DNA of 64,000 bases. Origin: Agapetus fuscipes (taxonomy: Eukaryota > Arthropoda > Insecta > Trichoptera > Glossosomatidae). Position 1 is the stretch's first letter, and every line of letters starts with the position of its first letter. The DNA is taken from the NCBI GenBank assembly GCA_951799405.1, contig OX637339.1, forward strand, positions 6,510,001 to 6,574,000. Reading direction: 5' to 3'. Below the pieces are notes generated by a model that worked only from the letters and a program-made list of their open reading frames with translations, did not search any database and had not been told where the DNA came from. This document shows, piece by piece, positions 9,812-21,187 of this stretch. The translations under genes were made by a program, and so were the position numbers.

Positions 9812-10853
9812 TATAAGGGATGTGGTAGCAAAAGTCCCTTTTTCCTTAACACCGTTATTTATTGCAGTATTGCAGACACAAAATTGCACAATGTTTAAAA
9901 GACAAAGATTTATGCAAAGACACAGATTTAAAGCAGTAAATTATACACAATGGGTTCGAGTGCAAGATTAATTACGGTCACTGTCCTTGAAAATATGGCT
10001 TTATGCACTGGCTTAGAAATATTCGGGGCACTGTGGTTGCGTCGCTTCTGTACAGCTGCGTGCCAGATGTGCGAGCGATTCCTTCATGGGAGCACAACAG
10101 TTATGTATATGGTCCGAAGCTCACTTTCACTGATTTGAACACTTTGTTGTCGGTTTACTGACCGAGTAAGTAATTGCAGTTATTCAACACTACCCTGTTA
10201 GGGTCATTGACTCACGGAACACACTTTCCTGACACACATCGTAGGAGGGCCTTGTATATATCCAGGCGCGACTCGGTGGAGGCGTCAGGGGATATACGCT
10301 GGGTATTGCGGGAGGAAAGGTATCTCGTTCTGGAGGTATGAGAGGGTGAGCTTTTAGGGGTGAGAAGTCCTAGTAAAGAAGCTTGCTCGGTCTAGTCGCT
10401 CGGGAGGTACAGGAGATGAGCTATAGGGGTGAGAAGTCCTAGTAAAGAAGCTTGCTCGGCCTAGTTGCTCGGGAGGTATAGGAGGTGAGCTATAGGGGTG
10501 AGAAGTCCTAGTAAAGAAGCTTGCTCGGCCTAGTTGCTCGGGAGGTACGGGGAGGGGTGAACCCAGGGAGTGAGAAGTCCTAGAAAAGAAGCTTGCTCGG
10601 CCCTGAAGTTCGGATTGTACTCTGGCTCTTCTGGCTGGTGCAGGCGCTTATATGCAGATTTAGTGATAGTGGAGGTGGTAAAGGTGGAGTCTGAGCGGGA
10701 TAGGAGGGAGGAATCCGCCCTTAGTGGGATCGTCCAGGAGCTGAGAAACGCCCTGGCGCCAAGGGTAGCTCCGCCCTTCGAGACCTTGGGGATGCAAGCG
10801 TCTGATTTAAAATGTCCCTACGCTATTACATTTAATAATTTCCCTACGCTACA
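9812..10853 (-). repeat. 5' LTR of the Gypsy element
   Basis: 1042 bp, same length and, as read, same sequence as 4261-5302. It should contain the promoter. The 69-bp tandem array lies at about 10341-10611. Confidence 0.93.
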
Positions 10854-10857
10854 AGTT

Positions 10858-11329
10858 TTCAATATGTTACTTACAAGCAAGAATTTCAATAAATGAAAAC
10901 TTCAATACACAAATTAATCTCAGTTTGAAAAGGGAAAAATTTGAGGTTTGTTAACCAATAAAATCAGGACAGGAAGAGGTTATTTTGAAACACCACTTGT
11001 TATTTTCATATAAACTAGGTATAATTGATTCAGGAAAAATAAACATTTACAAAAGTATTGAGAAAACAAAAGCATACAAAACAGAGTGTTGTGAATGTAT
11101 GCTTTTTGATCATTAATATAAAATTATAAAGTAAATTATACATGGAAAATGGTGCAGCGCATGCTTAGATAGTTTATGTAAACTTTGCGGTTTCTGAACA
11201 AACTTCTGAAATTTAGCCAAGAAATACCAACAACTTTCCAATCAGGAGAACAACCACAGGATTTGTCAATCAGACGTTTGAGGTGACGGGTGCTTCTTTA
11301 TGGATTAAAAAAAAACACTAAAGACTCAC
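10858..11329. other. AT-rich non-coding sequence
   Basis: Flank of the LTR element; no gene or recognised repeat. Confidence 0.4.
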
Positions 11330-11780
11330 TACTTCACTGGGCAAACACAGCAAGCGCCCTTCGAGTGACAAGGATCACAAAATAGCGCTATATCAAATTA
11401 TCATTGACTGATAGATTTCATGTGTTGGAAGCTGTTTATGTGAAGTTGCTTAAAAATAATAATAAAGACAATATTTAAAGTGCTGTTTCCTGATAAATCA
11501 CTGCCAGCGCACTATTCAACTGTAATATCTCCAAAACAAACATGTCTTCAATTCAGACCTACTTCGCTTTATTAGATTGTTTTGGAATAATCAATTTATT
11601 CACAGCAGTACTACTTGCAGATCTTAATGCCAGCCGCTTACCCTCCACTGTGTCCATTACATAAGGTTCTGAAAGATACCGCGGGTAAACACACTGTTGA
11701 ATTAAAGACAGTAAATAGACCTTATACTCTATCCTTTCCTCAATTTTAAGCCAGTTTAAGCTGGTATCTCGGTACATACT
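11330..11780 (-). pseudogene. LINE ORF2 C-terminal fragment (CR1/L2-like)
   Basis: The minus frame 11559-11777 reads SLNWLKIEERIEYKV, then PRYLSEP and RLALRSASST, a run typical of the region just after the RT domain in CR1/L2-type LINEs. The lower part (11340-11400) resembles the 3' end seen at 25300 (GGCGCT..ATATA block). The coding frame is broken. Confidence 0.6.
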
Positions 11781-12097
11781 GTACAGAATGTACTTGATAC
11801 AGAATGTAAAACTATTCTGTTTTTTAAAATCACCACAAAGCTATGTTAAAAGTAAAGGAATGGCTGTAGAGTATGTGGCTAAACAGACTAGAAGTGCCAC
11901 TTGTAAAATAAAGCAAGCAATGCTCATCTTTTAAATTTTAAGTAACATACATCTTGTTTTGTTCACTATCAGTCAGCTAAATCGCAAAGGTTAGTCATAG
12001 GTACTTCAATTTAGATGCAAAAATTCACAACACATCCGATATTAAACCAAAATTAAAATAAACACAATAAGAACTAACCTAAAAATTAGTGATTTTA

Positions 12098-12463
12098 GAA
12101 CTTCAAAAACTTCTTAAAAGATTCAAAAATACTCTTACTAGACACTGTATTGTCTTTGGAGGTCACCGTTGGTTTCTTATCACTATCCTTCACATTACTG
12201 GTATTTATAATCACGTCTTCTACTCTGCTAACTTCAGGATTCTTAGCCTTATCGAAGTCGCCCGTATCCCGGCTCAGTTTAACATCACTCACACAACTTG
12301 ATTGGTCAACATCTTTGTTAGTCTCCTCGTTTACAATCTTGTCTTTCCACTTGATTGATTTGATATGAGGATCTTCGTAAGAGACTTCTGGTTGGTCAGC
12401 TTGCACCTTGTAGTCTTGCTGGTTGACTTGTGTGAGATTGTCTGGGCTGGGACACCAAACTTC
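12098..12463 (-). other. In-frame open extension after the TFAM UAG stop
   Basis: After the TAG at 12464-12466 the same frame stays open for 122 codons, to a stop at 12095. It begins E-V-W-C-P and ends with an FESFKKFLKF-like amphipathic end. The peptide is rich in Asp, Lys, Ser, Asn and Val and looks disordered. It could be translated by stop readthrough, be the C-terminus of an ancestral longer protein cut by a recent nonsense change, be joined by alternative splicing, or be chance. An open run this long is unlikely by chance in AT-rich 3' sequence. Confidence 0.5.
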
Positions 12464-12581
12464 CTATGCTGAAGCCGCCTTGTTGGATTTTGTCTTCTTG
12501 TCGGACATCAACGCCTTGTTTCTAACGTAGTCAATGTTTCCCATGCGAATCATTTTCTCTTCCCATTGCGACATGGCCTTC
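12464..12581 (-). CDS. TFAM: TFAM exon 5 (C-terminus and UAG stop)
   Basis: Acceptor TTTTGCAG|GAAGGCC. It codes for KAMSQWEEKMIRMG and a basic SDKKTKSNKAASA tail, then TAG followed by G. Confidence 0.88.
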
Positions 12582-15500
12582 CTGCAAAATAAAAAAATAA
12601 TATTGAAGCTGCCAGCTATGTAGCTAGAGGTACGCCGGGGAAGGCAGGCATTATGGCTGAGCAATGTGCAACACCGGATCGGGATGGGAGTTATAGAGAA
12701 GTTGTTTTGGACAGTGCAGGACCGCAAAGCCTTTACCATAGTGATCGTCGACATCAGGGGGACCTGACAGGGAACTCAAAAAATAAGAGAAGCTACAAAA
12801 ACTGACTATGAAGTCGGAGAAATCCAAGTTTTATCTGATAGTGCTATGGCACAAATTGTCTATGTGAATAATAACCAAGATAACAAATTGACAGTTGATG
12901 AAAGATTATAGAAACCGAACACACATAGTAACCCAGTGTGAATACGTCATAATTTTTCCCCTGTCATTTATGTCACAACTAAATTATTTCTCAACAAGAA
13001 TTTAACAGCAATAGGTGTATGTGAATCCTGGAAAAGACGATTGTGATGACTGACTCGAAGGGGCGCAGGAAAGTGAGAAAGATCCAGATTAAGGTGGCTG
13101 GACGGAGTGGTAGCAGACTGCCGTGCGGTAGGAGTATGCAGGCAGAGATATCTGCGGTTGATCAAGATCCTATAAATAGGTTTAATACACCACATGTGAC
13201 CTTTGGAAATTGCACTATATGTGCTCCTTGACTGATAGGTTGGTACGAGGCTGACCACCCGTGCTGTAAAAATCGGTTCACTTTTGCCAATGCCACCCCG
13301 GTTCAGGGAACGGCGGCAGGAGTTGCAAGGTTTATGTCCATGTGAGGTTTTCTTTATTTGTATGCACACATGCAGAATGTGTAGGCGCGAACCTACATGT
13401 GCCTGTCTGTAGGCATGCATTTCATATGAGCCTTAAATGCTTACATATCCTTGCAGCTTAGATTATAGATAGATTATAGTGTTGCGTAGTTGCGTTGCGT
13501 TAGATTACTTGTAATTCTCCTTGAGCTGCAGAGCCTTGGCGTCCCACTTCTCCTTCTCCTGAGGCGACAGCTTGTGCCACTTTTCAGCCATCTTGTTCTG
13601 GTACTCGGCGATACTGCCCTTGAAGGAATCCTTCTCCGAGACGCTGAACAGCAGGTACGAGGACATGGGCCGCTTGGGTCTACCTAACTCTTTGTACTCC
13701 TGAAAACATTCAACCATCAAATATACAATTAACAAGTTTCTTACTTTGTTTCTAAGTACAGGATAAAATATGGAATTCGCTATAAATACATATTACTATT
13801 ATTATTATTATTTTGATTTTTTTCTGTGCCTTTTCATGACCGTTGGCCATTTCAAAGGCGCTGCAGATTGTAGAAATAGATGTGTTTTAGGGCCCATCTG
13901 AAAACTACCTTTTTGTCCATTGTCCGCAGTCCTGCTGGCAGAGAATTCCAGGCCATGGGCGCAGCAACACGGAAAGCCCGATCGCCAAACACTGTAGTCG
14001 GGCTTCTCATTGGAAACTCCAGGGTGCTGTCAATGGTTTGCGCTGACCTTTAGTGACCACCCTCTCTCATCAACGTCTCGTCAACTTAGTATGCAAGGTT
14101 ATGGTTTCAATAGAGGAATAAAAACTCATTAGTAGAAAGATCAACTAGTTCCATCAAAGGTGCCTTCAGTGGGCTTATCACATAATAAGAATTGAAGACG
14201 CAAATCCTGTTAAGCGCCCAAAACTCAGCACCACAAGGCCGAAGGAGATGGCAGGAAGACCAAAAATGTGAAGGATGGACTGCAACCAAGGCAGACATAT
14301 GTGGCTGGAGAGCAAAGGCGATGGACAGGCGAGAGTGGAGGAGAATCCTGGATTCAGCCAAGGCCTACCCAGAGCTATCAAGCTAATGATAATGAGAAGA
14401 ATGTTCCAATACTTGTCAAATTATTGTATGTCAAACATCCTGATAATGAGCCTTGCTACGATAATTGATGTATCCTAGAGAAAAAAATCATGGGACAGTT
14501 TGTACATTATTACCAAGGTAACGTGCAAAATAAAAAAAATAAAAATGGCAGAACCTGCATTATTTTTTTATATTTGTTTTCTTTACAAGAAAGAACAGTG
14601 ATGAGCAGGTTGAACAGACAAGATTGTGGCAATCAAATTGGCTTTCATACATTTTAAAGAGGATTTGATAATAAACCGTCACTTACAGCTTTCAATTTCC
14701 TCTTCTCTTTGGCAGTTTCAATGGCAGTCTTCATCTTCTTGATGTCCTCCTTCTGTTCCTCTGATAAGGAGGCCTCGTACTTAGCCCTTATCAATTTGTA
14801 GCCCTCCATATCCTTCTCATACTCCTTGGTCAATTTCTCTTTCACCTAAAACATTAAAACAATAAATGTCATGGCAACACAACTAACTTGCACATATAGA
14901 GCACCTTCTTACAGCGTTGTCCCCGAAGAGGTAACATGTGTACTAGGGATAAAGATGTGGTTTGCTTATGACCATGCATTAACACAGGAAGAAATCCTAG
15001 GCATAGATAATATATAATAGGGTAATTTCACTTTTTTTTTTAATTTAATTTTTTAAAATGCATCTGCATTTTAAAAAAAATAATATCTGGCGTAGCTTTT
15101 AAATTATACCTCTTCAAAATTTGAGAATTTTCCATTTCCGGTAAAGCAGGACTTTTTTTATTTAAGCGGATGTGATGTACTTGAATTTTCGGATATTTCA
15201 TACAAATGCAACAAGGGCCTCAGGTAGCCTGGCGGATCCATCAACGTCATGGCTTGGCTAGCCGACCGCGCTGTGTTTTGGCGGAACTCAAATTCTCGGC
15301 TTTTTATTTTATAAAATTATCAATGAAATCTTTATTTTTACTATTTAAAAAATATATGGTTGTGATCCTTGAAATGTACTCTACACAACCATAGTATTTT
15401 CAACCGTATTCTCCAGCACTGCAATTACCCTATTGTATGGCCTGCTTTATAGCTCAGTAGGTAGAGTGCTTGCGTTCAATAGTCTAGGGTTCAATCCCCA

Positions 15501-16312
15501 CCTAGAGAGTCAAAAAATATTTTAGATTTTGATATTTATTGCAAATCCAACATCAAGGTACTCTTTAGGTGAAGTGATTAGCGTAAGACTTCTCCTGTTA
15601 AGTGTGAAAATAAATAGGTTCCACTCATTACATACAGCCCTTTCAGGAGCAAATTGCACTATATTGGCAGCTTACTTGAGTTTACACAACATTGAAAGAA
15701 TAAATTTATTGAAGACCTAGTAAGTAATTAGGTCCAAACTCAAATTGAGATAGACAAGATTGTGACGTCACAAGGCCGGGTTGCCAGGGAAAAGGCAAAG
15801 AAATATTTTTTTATCGGTTGCTAAGGGACCGTAGTCCTATGCAAGCGTGAAGTTTGCCCGCCGAGAAAAAATATTAATTAAATTTCGTTGAATTGATTAA
15901 AGACAGTTATAATTAATTTATATTGAAATAATTATTACATGAGCGTCGAGCTGTTGCCAATGTTTTGATGCCAACTTCATAACCTCGGTGGCGCCAGCCC
16001 CGGGATTTTTGGCGGCCAACATAGGCCGTATTTGCGCAGTGAAGCGAAAAAACGCCGTAGCTGGCCTCTTCGGCTTTTCAATCCCTAATTTCTCTTCAGC
16101 AGACCTCGAGTAACTCGCCAGTCCATTCCACACAGCGGTGTTAGCCCTACAAATTTGTTTACAAAAGATGGTTAACCTCAAATAAACATTTTATGACTTT
16201 TCAATGAATTAAACTATTTTCAATGACTCAACTCTCACCTGTTAGCTAAGCCTTGTCGATAGCCACATAGCAATTGATTGGATATCTTGACAAAATTATT
16301 AAAATTGGACAT
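12464..16312 (-). CDS. TFAM: Mitochondrial transcription factor A (TFAM), five exons
   Basis: Encodes a 249-aa HMG-box protein that would bind, bend and package mitochondrial DNA and activate its promoters. Joined coding exons: 16312-16239, 16146-15939, 14845-14687, 13699-13509, 12581-12464 (74+208+159+191+118 = 750 nt). All introns have GT..AG ends and compatible phases. The first ~25 residues (MSNFNNFVKI start) lack acidic residues and carry Lys and Arg, as in a mitochondrial presequence. HMG box A spans about 49-117 (KPKRPATAFFRF start), the charged linker about 118-153, and HMG box B about 154-218 (RPKRPMSSYLLF start, W198). A short basic tail follows. Length and two-box layout match animal TFAM (human 246). 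The start is the only ATG upstream with a good presequence. The odd point is the open frame continuing past the stop. Confidence 0.92.
13226..13480 (+). repeat. SINE-like repeat (CAACTTAGATTA-tailed family) in TFAM intron 4
   Basis: Full order from CCTTGACTGATAGGTTGGTA through GGTTCAGGGA to GCAGCTTAGATTATAGATAG. It lies between TFAM exons 5 and 4, opposite to the gene. Confidence 0.75.
13509..13699 (-). CDS. TFAM: TFAM exon 4 (HMG box B)
   Basis: Acceptor TGTTTTCAG|GAGTAC, donor TACAA|GTAATC. It contains PKRPMSSYLLF and the W of EKWHKLSPQEK. Confidence 0.92.
13795..14060 (-). pseudogene. LINE 3' fragment (CR1/L2-like) in TFAM intron 3
   Basis: The minus strand reads FGDRAFRVAAPMAWNSLP, the conserved C-terminal signature of CR1/L2-type ORF2. 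It ends in a TATTATTATT microsatellite, as expected for such 3' ends. The same fragment type is at 27399 (minus). Confidence 0.8.
14190..14385 (+). pseudogene. LINE ORF2 C-terminal remnant in TFAM intron 3
   Basis: The plus frame reads GRRRWQEDQKCEGWT, then AMDRREWRRILDSAKA, matching the W..D..RREW end typical of many non-LTR ORF2 proteins. Short and isolated. Confidence 0.5.
14687..14845 (-). CDS. TFAM: TFAM exon 3 (end of box A and linker)
   Basis: Acceptor TTTTAG|GTGAAAG, donor AAAGCT|GTAAGTG. 53 codons, both ends phase 0. Helical, highly charged (KEKLTKEYEKD at the start). Confidence 0.9.
15440..15684 (+). repeat. tRNA-derived SINE in TFAM intron 2
   Basis: The head has TAGCTCAGTAGGTAGAGTGC and GGGTTCAATCC (A- and B-box-like). 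The body shows GTGAAGTGATTAGCGTAAG and AAATAAATAGGTTCCACTC. The right end is worn. Confidence 0.75.
15751..15872 (+). repeat. GGCCGGGTTGCT-family repeat
   Basis: Contains TTGTGACGTCACAAGGCCGG, GGTTGCTAAGGGACCGTAGT and CCGCCGAGAAAAAAT. A short MITE-like unit. Confidence 0.65.
15939..16146 (-). CDS. TFAM: TFAM exon 2 (HMG box A)
   Basis: Acceptor AATTTGTAG|GGCTAAC, donor GCTCAT|GTAATA. It encodes the first HMG box through QQLDAH. Confidence 0.9.
16239..16312 (-). CDS. TFAM: TFAM exon 1 (presequence)
   Basis: Begins at ATG 16312-16310 and codes for 24 residues plus two bases. Donor AACAG|GTGAG. Phase matches exon 2 (AG|G = Arg). Confidence 0.85.
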
Positions 16313-16789
16313 TTTGTAACTTTATTCGAAGCGTTCGTTTTACACAAATAATATAATGTTATTTTTAAAACGCGCTGCGTGGGCTATTCACGCTTTCTTG
16401 TTGTCTATGGTCTAATACTCTGTGGGTCTAATCACACACATCAGATTTGTACCTACCATTTTAACTTTCAACCACTTGAAAAATTTAACTTTTCATGAAA
16501 TATTATGTTACTAAAACATTTTTTGTACTCAGTTTTCTAAAATATTTGATTAACCTTTTATTTTATTTCCATACTGTCAAATGAGCCTTACCCAATGGCC
16601 TTACCATTCTTTTTTTTTGTTTTATCGGTCTTATGGATTAAATTTCTGAAAAATATTTAAGCTATCTCAAACTAAATAATAAAAAAGTACAAAAAAAAAC
16701 TTTTTTTTTGCTTGCCAATATTCAAAGGATTTTTTTATTTTTTTTTTATAAACTTGTGTAAATCTTACTTTAAATTTTTTTGTAAACCT
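16313..16789. other. Upstream region of TFAM
   Basis: 5' flank of TFAM on the minus strand, with a GC-richer patch (AACGCGCTGCGTGGGC near 16370). No TATA box can be assigned with confidence. Confidence 0.3.
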
Positions 16790-16880
16790 CATCTTCGTGT
16801 ATTTTGCATATTGCGGTTCATTCATATCCATCGTCTTTTTCGTACATTTTCTCTTTTTCAATTCTTTACAATGTCTCCAA
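16790..16880 (-). pseudogene. RTE LINE 3' fragment
   Basis: The minus strand reads KRKCTKKTMDMNEP, matching the KRRKCMKKVMDMNE stretch near the C-terminus of the RTE element at 46213-48932. Confidence 0.6.
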
Positions 16881-16967
16881 AGCATATTATACCTTGTACC
16901 TTATCCTAATTGGCAAGTCAAACTTTTGTAAAATTGTTAAGAGGTGTCCAGAATTTTAAAGGACATA

Positions 16968-17254
16968 GGGGCTGTCCATATATTACGTCATTCGCATTAA
17001 GGGGGGGGGAGTCTGGTCTGCGGATGATGGCAAATGATGTACGAGTACCAAAAGTGACGTCGTTCTTGTAAATACCAATTTCTACAAAATATACAAAATA
17101 TTATGTAAGTAATATAACATTATTAATTATTAAGCTCATCCATTATTACAGAAAGAGGGTGAGGGGGGTCATTAGATAATGACTATAGGATGATTGTAAG
17201 GGGGGGGGGATCGAAAATCGGCCAAAATCGATGACGTAATTTATGGACGGCCCC
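16968..17254. mobile_element. MITE with GGGGCYGTCCATA termini
   Basis: The ends GGGGCTGTCCATATATTACG and its inverted counterpart (TAATTTATGGACGGCCCC) give TIRs of about 24 bp. The element is flanked by the 3-bp duplication ATA. Two poly-G tracts lie just inside. The 3-bp duplication suggests a PIF/Harbinger-type relative; I am unsure. Confidence 0.85.
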
Positions 17255-17379
17255 ATACTAATTGTACTTGAATGTCACTCATTACATCTTCTAAAGGCAG
17301 TACCTTGGTTGCTAGCCATTTATCTTTGCTGGTCATCTTCCTGAGTTGTAGATAGGAGTTGACACCCCCTTGAGACGAT

Positions 17380-17820
17380 TCAAATCCTGGAAGTACAGGC
17401 CCAGATTAAGGGCGGTTCGAGCATTGCGACTGAACCAGGGCCGCGTCCTACATTTACTACCGCGACCACAGACGCCCCTGGCGACTTGTATATAATTGTA
17501 TGAATAAATATTTCAACATATATTTTACAAAAACGCTCTAACCGCTTCCCTCCAACTAATGCCAAAGACTTCCAGATTTTTCAAAATCTTAGTCTCCCGA
17601 ACAGGATTCTCAAAAATAAACTTCAGTAATGGTTTTGGTTCGCTATAAGTATCTGTATATATTTTTTGTTGGCTTGCAGTGCGAAGAAGGGGGGGGGGGG
17701 AGGGGGGGATTATTGGGATTGGGGGCCCCCAACGGTTTTCCGCACCAGGGCCCACAATGCTCCGATCCATGAATGGTCCATTAATCCGGGCCAGTGGAAG
17801 TATCATGTTCTTGGGCAACC
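17380..17820. other. Unclassified repeat-like segment with G/C runs
   Basis: Contains AGGGCCGCGTCC and CCAGGGCCCACAATGC segments and a run of 11-12 G near 17690. Reads like an old interspersed repeat; no frame is supported. Confidence 0.3.
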
Positions 17821-18897
17821 TCTCGCTTGTCCTTCTAAGATTCTACCTTCGAAGATGTTGCTCAGGAAGGTGCTGTCTTATTGAGTGCCCTGGCACTATA
17901 CTCTGCAAAATCATGCTAGAATTATTTATCTTATATCATTTATTTCCGCTTAGATCATTCTTTTAGATTCTCTCCTCCAATGTCAGATTGAAGACAAATG
18001 CATCTCCTTGTAGGTAGGTACATGTAAATATTTAAGTACAAAAAAAATCATTGTGCAAAAATATTCTGGTTTTTGCCTTTGTTTTTTCAGAAAGGATATG
18101 ACAAAAAGACTTGTTTTATTTTCATTAGGTATGTATTTATTTAACAATAATACTTCTGTACAAAATAAAGTTTTTCTCATTGTATCCTAGCAGTAGCAAT
18201 AATACACTAAACTAAGCAATAATACACATCAATTTTTTTATATTACAAATACAGTTCTCTCTCTTTAATCCGGCATTTCACTCTTCTGGCCCTGCCAGTA
18301 ATCTGGTGTTTTTATAAGCGTTAGATACATCATTTTAAGTGAAAAAGCAGACCAAAATATAAGCTCATTTTCAACCTTCCATTTTATATTTTTTTGTGTC
18401 ATTATTTGTAATTTTCAGTAATCCATCAGTGCTTTGAACAGTTTTTGTTGTTGTCAGTTTGTTTTTACTTTAAGAGACCACTATATTTCCCTAACAGACT
18501 CTTATTTACATTATACCTTAAATAATAACATATTTAATTAAAAATATTATAATATGTAATCGGTAATAATCCTCTCTTATTTCATATAGTGGCAACATTT
18601 GGCGATAAAAAACAACTTATTAATATTGATTCATTCAGTAAAGTATAGGAGACATTTTTAAGTTAATTAAAATATGAAAACTTCACATAATGAAATCAAC
18701 GTGATGAATGGACTAATTAATTATTATTAAATGGCACCATTTAAAAATGAACCTATATATCTTTGTTACTGTAAGAGTCTTTAAGCCCAGAACCAATTCT
18801 GTCAGGTTTGTCTTTGTTTTTTTTTTCTATCTGCCGGATTGGAAGTCTATTAATGTATGAAAGCTTTAACACAATTTGTCCAGGGATCCTTATATTC
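17821..18897. other. AT-rich non-coding sequence
   Basis: No gene or recognised repeat. Confidence 0.4.
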
Positions 18898-19140
18898 CTT
18901 GACTTATAGGTTGGTATGAGGCTGACCACCCATACTGAAAAAAATGGTTCACTTTGCCAATGTCACCCCTGTTTCAGGGAAGGTCGGCAAAAGTTGTGGG
19001 GCTTATGTTCATTTGAGGTTTGGATTTTATTTGTAAGTACACATTCAGCATTTGTAAGCGCGAACTACACTTGTTGGTTTGTGGGCATACATCTGAGAGC
19101 TTTAAATGAATATATCCTTGCAACTTAGATTATTATTATG
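18898..19140 (+). repeat. SINE-like repeat (CAACTTAGATTA-tailed family)
   Basis: Full-length copy: CTTGACTTATAGGTTGGTATG, CCCCTGTTTCAGGGA, then TTGCAACTTAGATTATTATT. Confidence 0.8.
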
Positions 19141-19892
19141 ATTATTTATTATTATCCCATTGAAAATTATAGACAACCGGACAGAATTTCAGCTGTGTGA
19201 AAAGGGTGTACTTCTGGATCTTAAAAATCACATCTGTTCACAAAAACCACATTCAGTACAAATGACCACTAAAATTCAGCCAAACATGGCAACAGCCGAT
19301 ACTCTCCAGTCTCAGTCGCTGGTCGTGCAAGCCTGAAACTCCTATACAATTACAATTAATTAAATATTTTTAAGTAACATAATCTATAAGTACATTATTT
19401 AGAACAATTAATAAAATACAGAATTCAATATGAACCAAAATGTAAATCATTGCACAATAATGCAATCTTAGTAAAGTTAAGGCACATGTAGTTGTATTGT
19501 GGTTTTATTAAAAAGAAATAAAAATATTTCAAGGAACTCGTAACGGCACTGAAATTTATGAATTTCCAAATTGGAAACATAGGAACAGGTAATTGATCAA
19601 CATAAAAGATATAAGTAGATGGAGCATCTGAGCCGATTTGCGTACCAAAAAGAGTACGCCCTAGGGCGTATGCTTCATACAAACAAGGTCTTATTATATT
19701 CAGTTTCCAGGCTAACATCATGCTTATGTCTCTTTTTGACATATGGCGTTAATATCTTATGTCTCATTTTAAATCCTTTAACTATTATCCATTTCCTGGT
19801 ACGACTGTTACTACAGGAAAATCAGACGTAAGCCATCTATATCTATTATATTGATTGATTGAACAGGTATCCAATATTTACACTGTTTACAA

Positions 19893-20095
19893 TGTTTACA
19901 ATGTCAACCCTGTCTCAGGGAAGGACGGCAAGAGTTGCAGGGTGTATGTCCATTTGAGATTTGGTTTTTATGTTGTAGGTTCACATGAGGCATGTGCAAG
20001 CGCGAACTTGTACGTGTCTGGTTGTGAGAATGCATGTAATGTGAATCTCCAATGTAACATATCCTTGCAACTTAGATTAGATTAGATTAGATTAG
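19893..20095 (+). repeat. SINE-like repeat, 5' truncated, with TTAGA tail
   Basis: It starts inside the family at the CAACCCTGTCTCAGGGAAGG block and ends GCAACTTAGA(TTAGA)n. The tail microsatellite at a fixed end is a retroposon-like property. Confidence 0.75.
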
Positions 20096-20462
20096 ACACA
20101 AATTAATAATTGCCATGATATTTTAAGCGACACAATATTTTCAGTAAATATTGAATGATAGAGCTTACAACAAATGTACAGATGAAAATGGATTCTATCA
20201 ATTTTGAAACTGAACCGAATTCGTAAAAACAATTTTTTACTCAGAAACAAGAAAATCAAAGGATTTCATTAAATAAATGCCTTCACATCAATGTATAAAT
20301 ACAAAAGTTATCTTCAATGTACACTATTATCTTATCTCTATAGTAAAGTCTTCTTTACATAAAAAAAAATACAATACATTTATGATTTTGAACTAATTTT
20401 AGAGCCATAGGGTATAGTGCTAAAATATATTGAAAATAATTTATATAAAATATACATAGGCC

Positions 20463-20640
20463 ATCGCAAACTGGACAACTTGTCGCTGTGACTTGTCGCC
20501 GCGACTCGGCGACTCTTGACGCCAAGTATGCGGAGCTTTGAACAAAATATATGAAAACTGTCGGCCGCAGCCTGTCTCTGGGACTAGTCGTCGAGCTGTC
20601 GCTGTCGCCTGTCGTCCAGTGTGCGCCTAGACTTATTGTT
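20463..20640. repeat. GTCGCC-rich inverted-repeat element
   Basis: Contains GTCGCCGCGACTCGGCGACT, GTCGGCCGCAGCCTGTC and CTGTCGCCTGTCGTCCAGTG. Shared with 58721 and 62583. The ends resemble a hAT-like MITE. Confidence 0.55.
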
Positions 20641-21187
20641 GTTGGTTATAAGATTATCAAAGCCCTCTTTGATAGTCCCAAACCATTGGGTAGTTTAAGG
20701 TTGTATGTTCCTGCCAATAGAAGGCCAGGAAGACAGAATGATCTATAAAGGTCAGAAGCCACTATTTTATAAACCAACATTAGAAACCATACATAAATCT
20801 ACAAAGGTTAAAAATCAATTGTGTCTAATAACTTGACACAATTGGCTTAAAAAAAAATTGCAAAATATTTCAGTACTTTGCTGAGCATGAAAAAGTTAAC
20901 ACAACTATTTGGCTCCTTCTGGCTCTAAAATCAGTCTGACACATGTTCACATGTGTCAAGTGCGAGTGCATTGCATTAGTAGGTAGATGTATGTGTTTCT
21001 GCTTGTACCCACACACCATAAGATTGTATTGTGTTAGGAGGTAAGGGTTGTGTGTACATAGAGTGGAAAGATGGCTGCAAATGCATACAGCCACCTACTA
21101 ATGCACTCTCACTCAGCTCATCTTTACTCGGAAAGACTCCATTACTCTTTAATAATTCAGTCAGTTTTACAATAAATGATATTCCCT
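20641..21187. other. Downstream region of frizzled
   Basis: Probably 3' UTR and flank of the minus-strand frizzled gene. It contains a small inverted repeat around 20950-21110 (AGTAGGTAGATGTATG / CACCTACTAATGCA). No clear polyadenylation signal. Confidence 0.35.

Larger units (their letters stand above)
4261..10853 (-). mobile_element. Complete Gypsy-type LTR retrotransposon
   Basis: The 6593-bp element reads on the minus strand. Two 1042-bp LTRs (4261-5302 and 9812-10853) appear identical on reading. The host duplication AGTT flanks it at 4257-4260 and 10854-10857. A tRNA-Lys-type primer site lies 2 bases inside the 5' LTR, and a purine tract (AGGGGGAGATC) abuts the 3' LTR. One frame of 1459 codons encodes Gag-Pol in the Gypsy order (protease, RT, RNase H, integrase). 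No env-like frame is present between pol and the 3' LTR. Identical LTRs, a clean duplication and an unbroken frame mean a very recent insertion that may still be mobile. The LTR termini (TG start, TATA end) are slightly unusual in lacking a CA end. Confidence 0.95.
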
